Positions 33,755 through 42,297 of a stretch of 43,524 nucleotides of DNA are shown piece by piece. How positions within the stretch are numbered: position 1 is the stretch's first letter; the number at the start of each line of letters is the position of its first letter. This DNA is from Nocardia carnea (lineage in GTDB: Bacteria > Actinomycetota > Actinomycetes > Mycobacteriales > Mycobacteriaceae). The notes under the pieces are model-generated. The model saw only the letters and a program-made list of their open reading frames with translations, was not told the DNA's origin and ran no database searches. The stretch lies in assembly GCF_029868325.1 (NCBI RefSeq), contig NZ_JARWNW010000185.1, positions 1-43,524 on the forward strand. Reading direction: 5' to 3'. The position numbers and the translations under genes were made by a program.

Positions 33755-33951
33755 GGCTCTCTCCTCTTCGGTCAGGTGCACCCAAAGCTAGCAGGAAAAG
33801 GCTGGTCAGCGTGGTATTCCGGGCGGCTCGTCGGCGACTTGCGGGAACTGCGGAAGATCCGGTCTTGCGATAGCAGGCTTTCTGGTCTGGTGAACGCCGT
33901 TGTTTTCATGCTGTGCAGTGGGCCCACTGCCGCATCGATTAGTCTGGCGGG

Positions 33952-34281
33952 ATGTTCAGCAGCCGCTACCTCGTCAATTCGGTGGTGGCGTTTCTGCTGG
34001 TTTGGGGTGCTGCGTTCGGGTCGGTACTCACTCAGCCCGATACCCGCAGCCTGTTGCTGGCCGGTTTGGTCGTTGTCGTAACGGTCGCCGCGGCCTACCT
34101 CGTGGTGTGCCGGGCGGAGGATCTGCTGTTCGGGCAGTGCCGGACAGTGCGCGGGCCGACGGCCGAGGAGCAGCGGCTGCGTGGGGCGTTCCGCCGGCAC
34201 AGTCATCCCGATGCGGCCGGTCGGCCGCGGCCCAGAGCGCCCGGTCCCCGTGCGGGGACCGTGCCGGCTGTCACTTTTTGA
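33952..34281 (+). CDS. Small two-helix membrane protein, DUF6412-like, 109 aa
   Basis: Two hydrophobic segments (about residues 7-27 and 35-53) are followed by a hydrophilic tail ending in HPDAAGRPRPRAPGPR, a tail typical of the DUF6412 family of small actinobacterial membrane proteins. It precedes an ABC transporter gene pair on the same strand by 55 bases and may belong to that operon. Function unknown. Confidence 0.7.
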   Translation: MFSSRYLVNSVVAFLLVWGAAFGSVLTQPDTRSLLLAGLVVVVTVAAAYLVVCRAEDLLFGQCRTVRGPTAEEQRLRGAFRRHSHPDAAGRPRPRAPGPRAGTVPAVTF

Positions 34282-34336
34282 GCGGTCCCCGCTTCCTCGC
34301 CTGATCACTTCTCACGAGGAAAACGGGAGTACCCCT

Positions 34337-34972
34337 GTGTCCGAACCCATTCTGCAGGTCCGGGCGGCCGAACGCCGCTTCGGTGACCTGACCGTCTTCC
34401 GGGACGTCGGCTTCGATGTCGCCGCCGGTCGCTGCTGCGCGATCATCGGCGCCAACGGTGCCGGTAAATCGACCCTGTTGCGCTGCGTACTCGGCCGCGA
34501 CCGGCTCGATTCCGGCCGGATCACCGTCGACGGCCGCGAGGTCGACGAATCGCATCCGCATTTCCGGAGCACCGTGGCCGCGGTGAGCGGAGAAGATGCC
34601 ACCTTCGCGCACCTCACAGTTCACGAACATCTGCAACTCGTCGCGATCGCGCACGGCACCGCCGACCCCCGACGGGTGGCGAGCCGGGCGCTGGTCGATG
34701 TGGGTTTGTCCGAGGCCGCCGACCAGCTGCCCGTCACCCTGTCCAGCGGTCAGCGCCGGCGGCTCGCGTTGGCTTCGGCGTTCGTGCGGTCGCGCCGGCT
34801 GCTGGTGCTCGACGAACCCGAACAGCATCTGGACCGGGCGGGACGCGCCTGGCTGGCGGGCGCCCTCACTGCGGAGAAGGAAGCCGGTACGGCGATCCTG
34901 CTGGTCTCGCACGACCCGGAGCTGGTGGCAGCCGTCGCCGATGATGTCGTGGACGGTGACCTGTGGCGCTGA
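34337..34972 (+). CDS. ABC transporter ATP-binding protein (export type), 211 aa
   Basis: Walker A GANGAGKST (about 38-46), signature LSSGQRRRLALA, Walker B LLVLDEPEQHLD and a His in LLVSHD. The signature has Ser in place of the first Gly, a common variant. GTG 34337 is chosen with GGGAG about 8 bases upstream; the open frame from 34181 overlaps the preceding gene in another phase. The membrane protein gene begins 10 bases before its stop. Likely a multidrug- or peptide-type exporter. Confidence 0.88.
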   Translation: MSEPILQVRAAERRFGDLTVFRDVGFDVAAGRCCAIIGANGAGKSTLLRCVLGRDRLDSGRITVDGREVDESHPHFRSTVAAVSGEDATFAHLTVHEHLQLVAIAHGTADPRRVASRALVDVGLSEAADQLPVTLSSGQRRRLALASAFVRSRRLLVLDEPEQHLDRAGRAWLAGALTAEKEAGTAILLVSHDPELVAAVADDVVDGDLWR

Positions 34973-36330
34973 CAGGAACTATGCCTGCCGTCCCGGCCGC
35001 ACGCGAAATACTCGCGCTGCGGCGCGGATTCACACGATCTCATACTGTGCGGGAGAACCGGGCGGGCGCCGTGGTGCTGCTGGTACTGGGTGCCTACGTC
35101 GTCGGTGGGGTCATCTGGTGGGCCGCGACCCGGCCCGCCGCCGTTGTGGGTTCGGTCCTGTTCACGGCGGGGCCGGGGTGGGCCGTTACCGGCGCGTGGG
35201 CGTTGTTCGCGCCGGCGGTGAGCGGTGGCCTGCTGCTCGCGCAGGCGTTCGGCCCGGTCGGTGCGAACGCCCCCGACTCCCTGTGGTTGCTGTCCACGCC
35301 GGTGGATCGGGGCGCGCTCTTGCGAGTCCGGGTGGGGGCGGCCCTCGCCGCCGGTGCGGCTGCCGGAACAGTTGCCGGGCGTCTCACGGCGTATATCGCG
35401 GGGGCGAGTATGTGGGGGCCGCTCACGGTACTGGGGTCGCTGGTGGGTGTGATCGTCGTCGCCATCGCCGTACTCGTCCAGTCGCGCAGGCTCCCCGGCC
35501 CGGTGTTACCACTGCTTCGATGGGGCTTCGCCGTTACCGGCCTCGCGCTGACCGTGGCGGCGACGGCTCAGTGGACGGTCCCGGTGCTCGCCGCGTGGCC
35601 GCCGGTGTTCGTCGCGGCGGTACCGGCGGCGGCCGGCGCGCTATGGGCGGTCGCGAGTTGCCGGTATCTGAGCCGCGCGGATCTGGCTTCCGGAAGTGCT
35701 CTCACCTCCGGTGCCCAGGCCTCGCTGACCAGCTTGGATCCTTCGGTGCTGGCCGGGATTCTGGAGGAACGGGCGTGGCGGCGGGTCGGCCGGTCGGTCT
35801 CCCGGCGGCTGCCATCCGGTCGGGCCGCGGCGCTGCTGCGTGCGGATCTGCTGCGGCACCGTCGCCGGCCCTCGGCGTACGCGATCACGGCGGCGGTGGT
35901 GGCTGCCGTATGGTTCGCGACCGCCGTCGGCACCCCACTGCTGGTCGCGTTCACCGGACTCGGCGGCTCGTTCTGGATCGCGATGCTGTTCAGCGCGGGC
36001 CTGCGCGATATCTGCGGCGACCCGGCACTGCGCGTGCTCCTGGGCGCCGGCGACCGGACGCTTCGAGGGCCGATGCTCATCGTCCCCGCTGTCGCGCTCG
36101 GCCTCACCGCCGCACTTACCGTCCTCGCCACCGGCCCGGCCGTGGCCGCGATCAGCACTGCCGCGGCGGCTCTGGCGGCATACCGGATCCGGACCCGTTC
36201 GCCACTGTCGTACGAGGGCCTGCTGCTGATCACGACGACCGGGCCGCTGCCGGTCGACCTGATCCGCCAGTTGCTCCGCGGTCTACCGATTCTCGCGGTC
36301 GCCGGTGTGCTACTGCTGCTGGTGATGTGA
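34963..36330 (+). CDS. Membrane partner of the ABC exporter (DUF6297-like), 455 aa
   Basis: A polytopic protein with about 10-12 hydrophobic segments and no ATPase motifs, translationally coupled to the ATPase (10-base overlap from the GTG at 34963; ATG 34981 is an alternative). The length and the Arg-rich central loop (about residues 265-305) match the DUF6297-type membrane components that accompany such ATPases in nocardiae. Substrate unknown. It converges on the HAD-like gene with a 22-base gap. Confidence 0.8.
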   Translation: MALTGTMPAVPAAREILALRRGFTRSHTVRENRAGAVVLLVLGAYVVGGVIWWAATRPAAVVGSVLFTAGPGWAVTGAWALFAPAVSGGLLLAQAFGPVGANAPDSLWLLSTPVDRGALLRVRVGAALAAGAAAGTVAGRLTAYIAGASMWGPLTVLGSLVGVIVVAIAVLVQSRRLPGPVLPLLRWGFAVTGLALTVAATAQWTVPVLAAWPPVFVAAVPAAAGALWAVASCRYLSRADLASGSALTSGAQASLTSLDPSVLAGILEERAWRRVGRSVSRRLPSGRAAALLRADLLRHRRRPSAYAITAAVVAAVWFATAVGTPLLVAFTGLGGSFWIAMLFSAGLRDICGDPALRVLLGAGDRTLRGPMLIVPAVALGLTAALTVLATGPAVAAISTAAAALAAYRIRTRSPLSYEGLLLITTTGPLPVDLIRQLLRGLPILAVAGVLLLLVM

Positions 36331-36352
36331 ACAGGGCGCCGCTCGTTGCGCT

Positions 36353-36856
36353 TCAGGACCGGCGTTCGTTCTGGAACCAGTCGGTGAATACGGTGAAATC
36401 ATCCGGTCGCAACCCGATATGGGCGTCCACCCGGTGCAGGAGTGCGCGGCCGGGGTGATTCGCCGCCACCCACTCCCGGTCGCCGGTGCCGATCTCGTCG
36501 TCTACCCAGAGGAAAGGCCGGCCGGAGGCATATGCCACCAGCGCACGGGTTTTCCAGTGCAGACCGAACCATTCATCGATGGGATCGCCGGATTCGTCCA
36601 GGGCGTCCACTACTGCCAGCGGCGGCAGGCCGAGTACCGGGCCGATCGAGCGGTTCGCCTCGTGCATCCAGGTCGTGGCCCACACCAGGTCGCAGGGGAG
36701 TGCCGACAGCAGCGGGCCGAGTCCGGGATCGAGCCGTGTCAGAAGAGGATTCGTTCCGGACGACCGGTGGTGCGGATACGTACCGTCCGGTGCGCCGAAC
36801 GGGATCAGTGGCCCGTCGATGTCGAGGAACAGTATGGGCCGGTCGGTAGCGCTCAT
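36353..36856 (-). CDS. HAD-like hydrolase domain protein, 167 aa
   Basis: The HAD motif I FLDIDGPL is at residues 10-17 (nucleophile Asp12, acid/base Asp14), motif II may be the Thr in VWATTWM, and an acidic motif WVDDEIG lies near residue 117. No clear cap domain is present, and the length is short. The start overlaps the TetR gene's stop by 4 bases, so the two are co-translated. Probably a small phosphatase; substrate unknown. Confidence 0.75.
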   Translation of the reverse strand: MSATDRPILFLDIDGPLIPFGAPDGTYPHHRSSGTNPLLTRLDPGLGPLLSALPCDLVWATTWMHEANRSIGPVLGLPPLAVVDALDESGDPIDEWFGLHWKTRALVAYASGRPFLWVDDEIGTGDREWVAANHPGRALLHRVDAHIGLRPDDFTVFTDWFQNERRS

Positions 36857-37506
36857 CCGTTTGCGCCGGCGGGCCCGGCCAGGAGCCGCACCACCGATTC
36901 CACGAAACCTTCGATACGTTCGCGCGGATAGGTTTCGGGTTGGCTCACGGCCAGCCGGCCGAGCATTTCGGCGACGGTGAGCAGGGAGTTGGTGAGTAGC
37001 GCGGAGTCCATATCCGCCCAGCGGGGGTCGATCGCCAAGCCCATTCGCACCAGGGCTTCGGCCTGTTCGAGTATCCCCGCGCGGGAGCTGCGTACCGCCT
37101 CGCGGTATTCGTCGGGAGCGTTATCCGGGCCGGCGAGCAGGAGCCGCCAGCGGGTCGGGTTCTGCAGGGCCACACCGACGAATGCTTCGACCGTCGCGGA
37201 CGCGGCTATCACCGGGTCCGCGCCCAGCAGGTCGGTGGGCAGCATATCGGCGACTTGTTCCAGCCCGCGTTCGCGTTCGCGTTCGAGCAGGGCGGCCACC
37301 AGTTCGGCGCGGGTGCGGAACACGGTGTAGAGCACGGGTTTGCCGACGCCGGCTTCCTGTGCCACCGCCTCCATGTTGAGATCGTGGAGTTCTCTGCGCT
37401 GGAGTACCGCGAAGGCGGCGTCGAGTAGCTGGGCCCGCCGCTGCTCGGGCGGTAACCGTGGCGCATAGCGCCTGCGCGGGCGGTCCGCTGTACCGGATCT
37501 GCTCAC
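36853..37506 (-). CDS. TetR/AcrR family transcriptional regulator, 217 aa
   Basis: The HTH is at about residues 22-65 (RAQLLDAAFAVLQ; NMEAVAQEAGVGKPVLYTVF), followed by a helical ligand domain. GTG 37506 is preferred, with GGAAGG about 8 bases upstream, over an ATG at 37581. It is divergent from the DUF2236 oxygenase, and the 147 bases between hold a pair of long direct repeats, so it very likely controls that gene and itself. Confidence 0.88.
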   Translation of the reverse strand: MSRSGTADRPRRRYAPRLPPEQRRAQLLDAAFAVLQRRELHDLNMEAVAQEAGVGKPVLYTVFRTRAELVAALLERERERGLEQVADMLPTDLLGADPVIAASATVEAFVGVALQNPTRWRLLLAGPDNAPDEYREAVRSSRAGILEQAEALVRMGLAIDPRWADMDSALLTNSLLTVAEMLGRLAVSQPETYPRERIEGFVESVVRLLAGPAGANG

Positions 37507-37572
37507 TGCCGCTTCCTTCCCACCCGGCCATTGTTCCATCCCGAGCTCGGCCGACCGGCTGTGGCCGCAAAA

Positions 37573-37626
37573 GCTACGCAACCGTTGTATTCACTTCGAG
37601 TAATTGCTACGGTGGCGTTGTATTGA
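37573..37626. promoter_or_regulatory. Two long direct repeats in the TetR/oxygenase intergenic region
   Basis: GCTACG-N4-CGTTGTATT-N-A occurs at 37573-37593 and again at 37606-37626, a period of 33 bases or about three helical turns. Candidate tandem operator of the divergent TetR regulator, lying 28-80 bases upstream of the oxygenase start. Confidence 0.5.
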
Positions 37627-37653
37627 TGATTCGGGATCGCAGAGGAGCGACCG

Positions 37654-38598
37654 ATGACCTTTGATCCGACCACTCTCCGCCGCGTGGACAACGGTTTCTT
37701 CGGACCGGGTTCACCCTCCTGGAAAGTCTGGACCGCACCCACTGCGGTCATCGGATTCCAGCGAGCCGTCGCGCTGGAGCATTTCGACCCGTTCCTCACC
37801 GCGGCGGTTGCCGATACCGGCAAGATCTACTCCGATCCGCGCAGCCGCCTCGACCACACCTTCGTCTACTTCCTGCTCGTCGCGGTCGGGGATACCCGCA
37901 CCGCGATCGCCGCGTCCGAGCGCCTGATGACCCTGCACACCATGGCGACCGGTATCGAGCCGATCAGCGGCCGCCGCTACAGCGCCAACAGCCCGGAAAC
38001 CCAGCTCTGGATCCACCTCACCGGCTGGCATTCGGTGCTGAAGGCCTACGAAATGTTCGGTCCCGGACTGGATCCCGGCGAAGAGGACCGGTACTGGGAA
38101 GAATGCGCGATCGCCGCCGAACTGCAGACCTGTAAACCCGGCGAGGTACCGCGTACCCGCGACGGCATCCGCGAATATTTCGCCGATGTGCGCCCCCGCC
38201 TGTGCACATCGGAACGTGCCCAGCAGGGGATTCGGCAGATGCTGTTCACCTCGCCGCGCAACGGCGCCGGCTGGACCTACGCTGTGGGTGCGCGCCTGCT
38301 GTCGCTGGCCTCCATCGCCACCCTGCCCACATGGATGCGGGTGCTCGGTGATTTCGATCGTCCGGGAATCGTCGACCTGGCTGTCCGCCCGGCCGCCCGG
38401 ATCCTGGTCTGGCTGGCGACCCTCTTCGACAAACGCGGGTTACTGCTGGCCGCGCCCTATATCGCTCCGCAGGCGGGCGAGGTGCTGCGCAAACATCTGA
38501 CCGCCGGGCCTCCGGACAGTCCGGTCACCCCCACGCCGAGCGAGGCCCGCGCTCGCTACGGGACCCGCAATCGCGCCGCGGACACGGTCGCCGGCTGA
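37654..38598 (+). CDS. DUF2236 (MpaB/latex-clearing-protein-type) oxygenase family protein, 314 aa
   Basis: Family landmarks are LDHTFVYFLLVAVGD (about residues 67-81), the His in MTLHTMATG (about 98) proposed to bind heme b, and YSANSPETQLWIHLTGWHS with ALKAYEMFG-like sequence following. The family includes rubber oxygenase Lcp and fungal MpaB' and uses heme to cleave or oxidise olefinic chains. There is no signal peptide, so it is probably cytoplasmic. It is divergent from a TetR regulator and ends 3 bases before the convergent pcaF stop. Substrate unknown. Confidence 0.82.
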   Translation: MTFDPTTLRRVDNGFFGPGSPSWKVWTAPTAVIGFQRAVALEHFDPFLTAAVADTGKIYSDPRSRLDHTFVYFLLVAVGDTRTAIAASERLMTLHTMATGIEPISGRRYSANSPETQLWIHLTGWHSVLKAYEMFGPGLDPGEEDRYWEECAIAAELQTCKPGEVPRTRDGIREYFADVRPRLCTSERAQQGIRQMLFTSPRNGAGWTYAVGARLLSLASIATLPTWMRVLGDFDRPGIVDLAVRPAARILVWLATLFDKRGLLLAAPYIAPQAGEVLRKHLTAGPPDSPVTPTPSEARARYGTRNRAADTVAG

Positions 38599-38601
38599 AA
38601 C

Positions 38602-39813
38602 TCAGGTCAGGCGTTCGAAGACCGCTGCCAATCCCTGACCGCCGCCGATGCACATGGTTTCCAGCCCGTAGCGGCCCTCGCGGCGGTCGAGTTCGCGCAG
38701 GAGGGTGGCCAGGATGCGGGCGCCGGTGGCGCCGACGGGGTGGCCGAGGGAGATACCGGAACCGTTGGGGTTGAGGCGGTCGTCGTCGGGTTCGAGTTTC
38801 CAGGTGCGCAGAACGGCAAGGGTCTGGGCGGCGAAAGCTTCGTTGAGTTCGATGACCGACATATCGTCGAGCGTCAAACCCAGCCGGGCGAGGGCTTTTT
38901 CGGTGGCGGGGACGGGGCCGATGCCCATGGTGCGGGGCGGAACACCGGCGACAGCCCACGAGGCGAGGCGGGCCAGGGGGCGCAGGCCGAGGGCGCGCGC
39001 CTTTTCGGGGGTGGTGACGACGCAGAGGGCGGCGCCGTCGTTCTGGCCGCTGGCGTTACCGGCGGTGACGGTGGCGTCGGGGTCGACCTTGCCGCGGATC
39101 GGGCGCAGTTTCGCGAGGGCTTCGACGGTGGTGTCGGCGCGGGGATGTTCGTCGGTGCCGACGAGCAGGGGCTCCGATTTACGTTGCGGCACCGGGACTC
39201 CGACGATTTCCTCGGCGAAGCGGCCGGACTGCTGGGCAGCGACCGCGCGCTGATGTGACTGCACCGCGAGCGCATCCTGGTCGGCGCGGCTGATCGAGAA
39301 TTCGGCGCGCAGGTTCTCGGCGGTTTCGATCATGCCGCCGGGGACCGGGAAATTCTTACCGCCGGCGGTCACGCGGGCGCGGGCGAGCCGGTCGTCGAGG
39401 GAGACGCCCTCACCCTTCACACCCCAGCGCATACCGGTGGCGTAGAACTCGGCCTGACTCATGGATTCGGTGCCGCCGGCCAGGATCAGATCGCTACCGC
39501 CGGTGCTGACCTGCATACACGCCTGGAGCACGGCCTGTAGTCCGGAACCGCAGCGACGGTCCACCTGCAACCCGGGAACGTCCACGCCGAGACCGGCGTC
39601 GAGGGCGGCGACCCGGCCGATCGCCGGAGCCTCACCGTTGGGGGAGGCCTGGCCCAGGATGACATCGTCGATCCGGTCGGCGGGCAGGCCCGTTCGGCTG
39701 ATCAGTTCGGTGATCAAGGTTGCGGCCAGGGTTTCCGGCGCGATGTCCTTGAACACTCCACCGAAACGGCCGACCGGGGTGCGCAGCGGTTCGCAGATGA
39801 CAGCGTCGATCAT
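38602..39813 (-). CDS. pcaF: Beta-ketoadipyl-CoA thiolase / acetyl-CoA acyltransferase
   Basis: Thiolase with the nucleophile Cys88 in VDRRCGSGLQ, the His358 of SLGHPVGATGAR and the second active Cys388 in MCIGGGQG; 403 aa is standard. It cleaves beta-ketoadipyl-CoA to succinyl-CoA and acetyl-CoA, the last step of the pathway. The symbol rests on its position after pcaL and pcaR on the same strand (20-base gap), the order known from rhodococci. ATG 39813 start. The CoA-transferase genes pcaIJ are not in the window. Confidence 0.88.
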   Translation of the reverse strand: MIDAVICEPLRTPVGRFGGVFKDIAPETLAATLITELISRTGLPADRIDDVILGQASPNGEAPAIGRVAALDAGLGVDVPGLQVDRRCGSGLQAVLQACMQVSTGGSDLILAGGTESMSQAEFYATGMRWGVKGEGVSLDDRLARARVTAGGKNFPVPGGMIETAENLRAEFSISRADQDALAVQSHQRAVAAQQSGRFAEEIVGVPVPQRKSEPLLVGTDEHPRADTTVEALAKLRPIRGKVDPDATVTAGNASGQNDGAALCVVTTPEKARALGLRPLARLASWAVAGVPPRTMGIGPVPATEKALARLGLTLDDMSVIELNEAFAAQTLAVLRTWKLEPDDDRLNPNGSGISLGHPVGATGARILATLLRELDRREGRYGLETMCIGGGQGLAAVFERLT

Positions 39814-39832
39814 GGGATTCCTTCGTGAAATT

Positions 39833-40612
39833 TCAGGCGTGGTTCTGGACGCGGGCGAGGTCGGCGCTGATGGCCGCGGCCGTGCTCAGCAGCGGCGGCA
39901 GCAGGTCGGTGCGCACACTGTCGGTGGTGTAGCGGGCGGCGTGCGTGGAAATGTTCACGGCAGCGCAGACCGTTCCGGTGTGGTCGCGGATCGGGGCGGC
40001 CATCGAGCGCAGTCCCTGTTCGAGCTCCTGGTCGACCAGGCAGTAGCCGGCCTCCCTGGTCTTGCCTACCTGCTCGCGGAGCTGGTCGGCACTGAGGACG
40101 GTGCGGTCGGTGAGCGGAGTGAAGGTGACCTTCGCCAGGTATTCCTCGAATGCCTGCTCCGGCAGGCCTGCCAGCAGGACCCGGCCCATCGAGGTGCTGA
40201 AGGCGGGGAAGCGGGTGCCGATGGTGATGGACACGGTCATGATCCGGCTCACCGGTACGCGCGCGACGTAGACGATGTCCTCGCCGTCGAGGATGGATAC
40301 CGAGGTCGATTCGTGCACCTGATTCGCCAGCGATTCCAGATGCGGGCCCGCGACCTCGGGCAGGCTCAGGCTGGACAGGTAGCTATAGCCGAGTTCCAGG
40401 ACGCGCGGGGTCAGCCAGAACACGGACCCGTCGGTGCGCACATAGCCCAATTCCACCAGGGTCAGCAGGAACCGGCGGGCCGTCGCGCGGGTGAGGTCGG
40501 TGGCCTTGGCGACCTCACTGAGTGTGCGCCGCGGATGGCCGGCGTCGAAGGCGCGGATTACGGCCAGGCCGCGGCCCAGCGATTGCACGTAATCCGGGGA
40601 GGGTTCGGTCAT
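39833..40612 (-). CDS. pcaR: IclR-family regulator of protocatechuate catabolism
   Basis: Winged-helix N-terminus (SLGRGLAVIRAFDAGHPRRT, ATARRFLLTLVELGYV) and the IclR effector domain (STSMGRVLLAGLP; AAPIRDHTGTVCAAVNIS). The effector-domain regulators PcaR/PcaU/CatR have this organisation and respond to beta-ketoadipate or protocatechuate. Its start overlaps the pcaL stop by 4 bases (ATGA), and pcaF follows, so it is encoded within its own target operon, likely as activator. Confidence 0.88.
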   Translation of the reverse strand: MTEPSPDYVQSLGRGLAVIRAFDAGHPRRTLSEVAKATDLTRATARRFLLTLVELGYVRTDGSVFWLTPRVLELGYSYLSSLSLPEVAGPHLESLANQVHESTSVSILDGEDIVYVARVPVSRIMTVSITIGTRFPAFSTSMGRVLLAGLPEQAFEEYLAKVTFTPLTDRTVLSADQLREQVGKTREAGYCLVDQELEQGLRSMAAPIRDHTGTVCAAVNISTHAARYTTDSVRTDLLPPLLSTAAAISADLARVQNHA

Positions 40613-41829
40613 GGTCGATCTGCTTCCTCTGCGCTGGAGGACTCGATCGGATCGGGCCCGATGCCCTCGGCGAGCGCCGCCTTACCGAGTCCGAAGGCGA
40701 GGTTACTGTTCGGCACCCCGGCGTAGACCGCGGTGTGCAGGAAGACCTCGGCGAGCTCCTCCGGGGCGATCCCGGCCCGCAGCGCGGCCCGGATATGCAT
40801 ATCCAGTTCGTGAGTGTTCCCGACGGCGGTGAGGATCGCGAGGGTGAGCAGGCGCCGGGTGTGGTGGTTCAGGCCGGGCCGGCTCCAGATATCACCCCAG
40901 GCGGTGCGGGTGATGAAATCCTGGAACGGCGCGGTGAAATCGGTGGTGCCGGCGACGGTGCGGTCGACGTGGGCGTCGCCCAGTACCGCCCGGCGCACTC
41001 CCATCCCCTGGTCGAAGGCGTGGTCGCGTTCGTGGTGGCCGCCGATGTGCGCGGTGATGAGGGCAGTCACCGGTCCGGCCTGTTCGACACTGGCAAGATG
41101 CGCGGCCGGGTCCAGGATGTGCAGGGTGGAGTCCGCGATCCCGGCGGCGAGGATGCGCATATCGTCGGGTGTGGTGGCCGGGTCCTGGGCACCGGCGATC
41201 ACGAGAGTGGGCGCGGTGATCCGGGCGAGGTCGGCGCGGCTGTCGAAATGGGCGAGTGCGACACAGCAGCCGGCGTAGCCCTCATCGGTGGTCGCTTCGA
41301 CCATGGCGCGGCTACGGGCGATCAGTTCGGGGTCGCGGCCGGCCAGGCCGGCGGTGAACCACCGGCCGACCACGGCTTCGGCCAGGGATGCCGTGCCGTC
41401 GGCCCGCACCGCGGCGGCCCGGTCGAGCCAGCCCTGCGCAGCGCCGAACTTCGCGGCCGTGCACAGCAGCGTCAGTGTCCGCACCCGGGCGGGGTGGCGC
41501 GCCGCGATCCACTGGGCGACCGCGCCGCCGAGCGAGAGCCCGACCAGGTGGACACGGTCGCGGCCGCGGCGGTCCAGCAGCGCGAGGACATCGTCGGCCA
41601 GGCCCGCGATGGTGTAATCACCGGTCCCGGTAGGGGATTCACCGTGACCGCGCAGGTCGACGGCAAGAACCTCGTGGTCGGCGGAGAGTGCGGCCACCTG
41701 TGGATCCCACATCGACCGATTCGAGCCGAGCGAGCCGAGGAGTACGACGGTGGATGCCGCGGTCGCGGGCCCGGCGGCTCGGTAGGAGAGCTCGACGGTC
41801 GAGGTCGAATCCGTTGCGCTGGTACCCAT
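40609..41829 (-). CDS. pcaL: Fused 3-oxoadipate enol-lactonase / 4-carboxymuconolactone decarboxylase
   Basis: Two domains in one chain. Residues 1 to about 265 are an alpha/beta hydrolase (enol-lactonase, PcaD) with Ser99 in GLSLGG, Asp216 in GAQDPATT and His244 in PAAHLAS. Residues about 275-406 are carboxymuconolactone decarboxylase (PcaC) with LNHHTRRLLTLAILTAVGN and GIAPEELAEVFLHTAVYAG. Together they turn 4-carboxymuconolactone into beta-ketoadipate. ATG 41829 is chosen with GGAG about 8-9 bases upstream; a frame from 41883 is not needed. The fusion is typical of actinobacteria. A 468-base non-coding gap separates it from pcaB, where the genes are usually adjacent. Confidence 0.92.
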   Translation of the reverse strand: MGTSATDSTSTVELSYRAAGPATAASTVVLLGSLGSNRSMWDPQVAALSADHEVLAVDLRGHGESPTGTGDYTIAGLADDVLALLDRRGRDRVHLVGLSLGGAVAQWIAARHPARVRTLTLLCTAAKFGAAQGWLDRAAAVRADGTASLAEAVVGRWFTAGLAGRDPELIARSRAMVEATTDEGYAGCCVALAHFDSRADLARITAPTLVIAGAQDPATTPDDMRILAAGIADSTLHILDPAAHLASVEQAGPVTALITAHIGGHHERDHAFDQGMGVRRAVLGDAHVDRTVAGTTDFTAPFQDFITRTAWGDIWSRPGLNHHTRRLLTLAILTAVGNTHELDMHIRAALRAGIAPEELAEVFLHTAVYAGVPNSNLAFGLGKAALAEGIGPDPIESSSAEEADRP

Positions 41830-42297
41830 TTCACTTGCTCCGTTCGGGTTGCGAAGATTGTGCCGCGTCATGTGTTCGCGCACGCATCACGGGGATTCCC
41901 GCTGTGCGCGGTGCAGGACTCGGGCGGTTTCGCCGAGCGGTGCCGGAAGCAACGCCGCCGCCTCGCGACATCGGTTCATGCCGGCCTTGTCTCGGCCGAA
42001 TGGCCGGGTCACCGGTCGTAGCTGGGGGTGTGGAGTCGGTGCGGCGGCCGGCCGGAACCTTGCCCTGCCTACGCCGGTGGTGGCTGATCGGTGGCGTGGG
42101 GCAGTCCTGCAGGGCGCAGTCCGGCCTCAGCCGGTGTGGTGCTGGTGGTCGATGCCGCAGATGCGAACTGGCCCGGATAGCCTGCCGAGTTCCGTGCATG
42201 GACCGTCGCGTACAGCCGAGGCCGCCCCTGCTGTGCGGTAGGTCCATCCGCGGCGCGGGTTTCCGCGGCCGCGTCTTGTGTTCGGTGAGCACCGGAT
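41830..42297. other. 468-base gap between pcaB and pcaL
   Basis: No convincing gene: the open frames are Arg/Pro/His-rich shadows. No inverted repeats of an insertion sequence were recognised. A promoter for pcaL-pcaR-pcaF may lie here. Confidence 0.45.
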
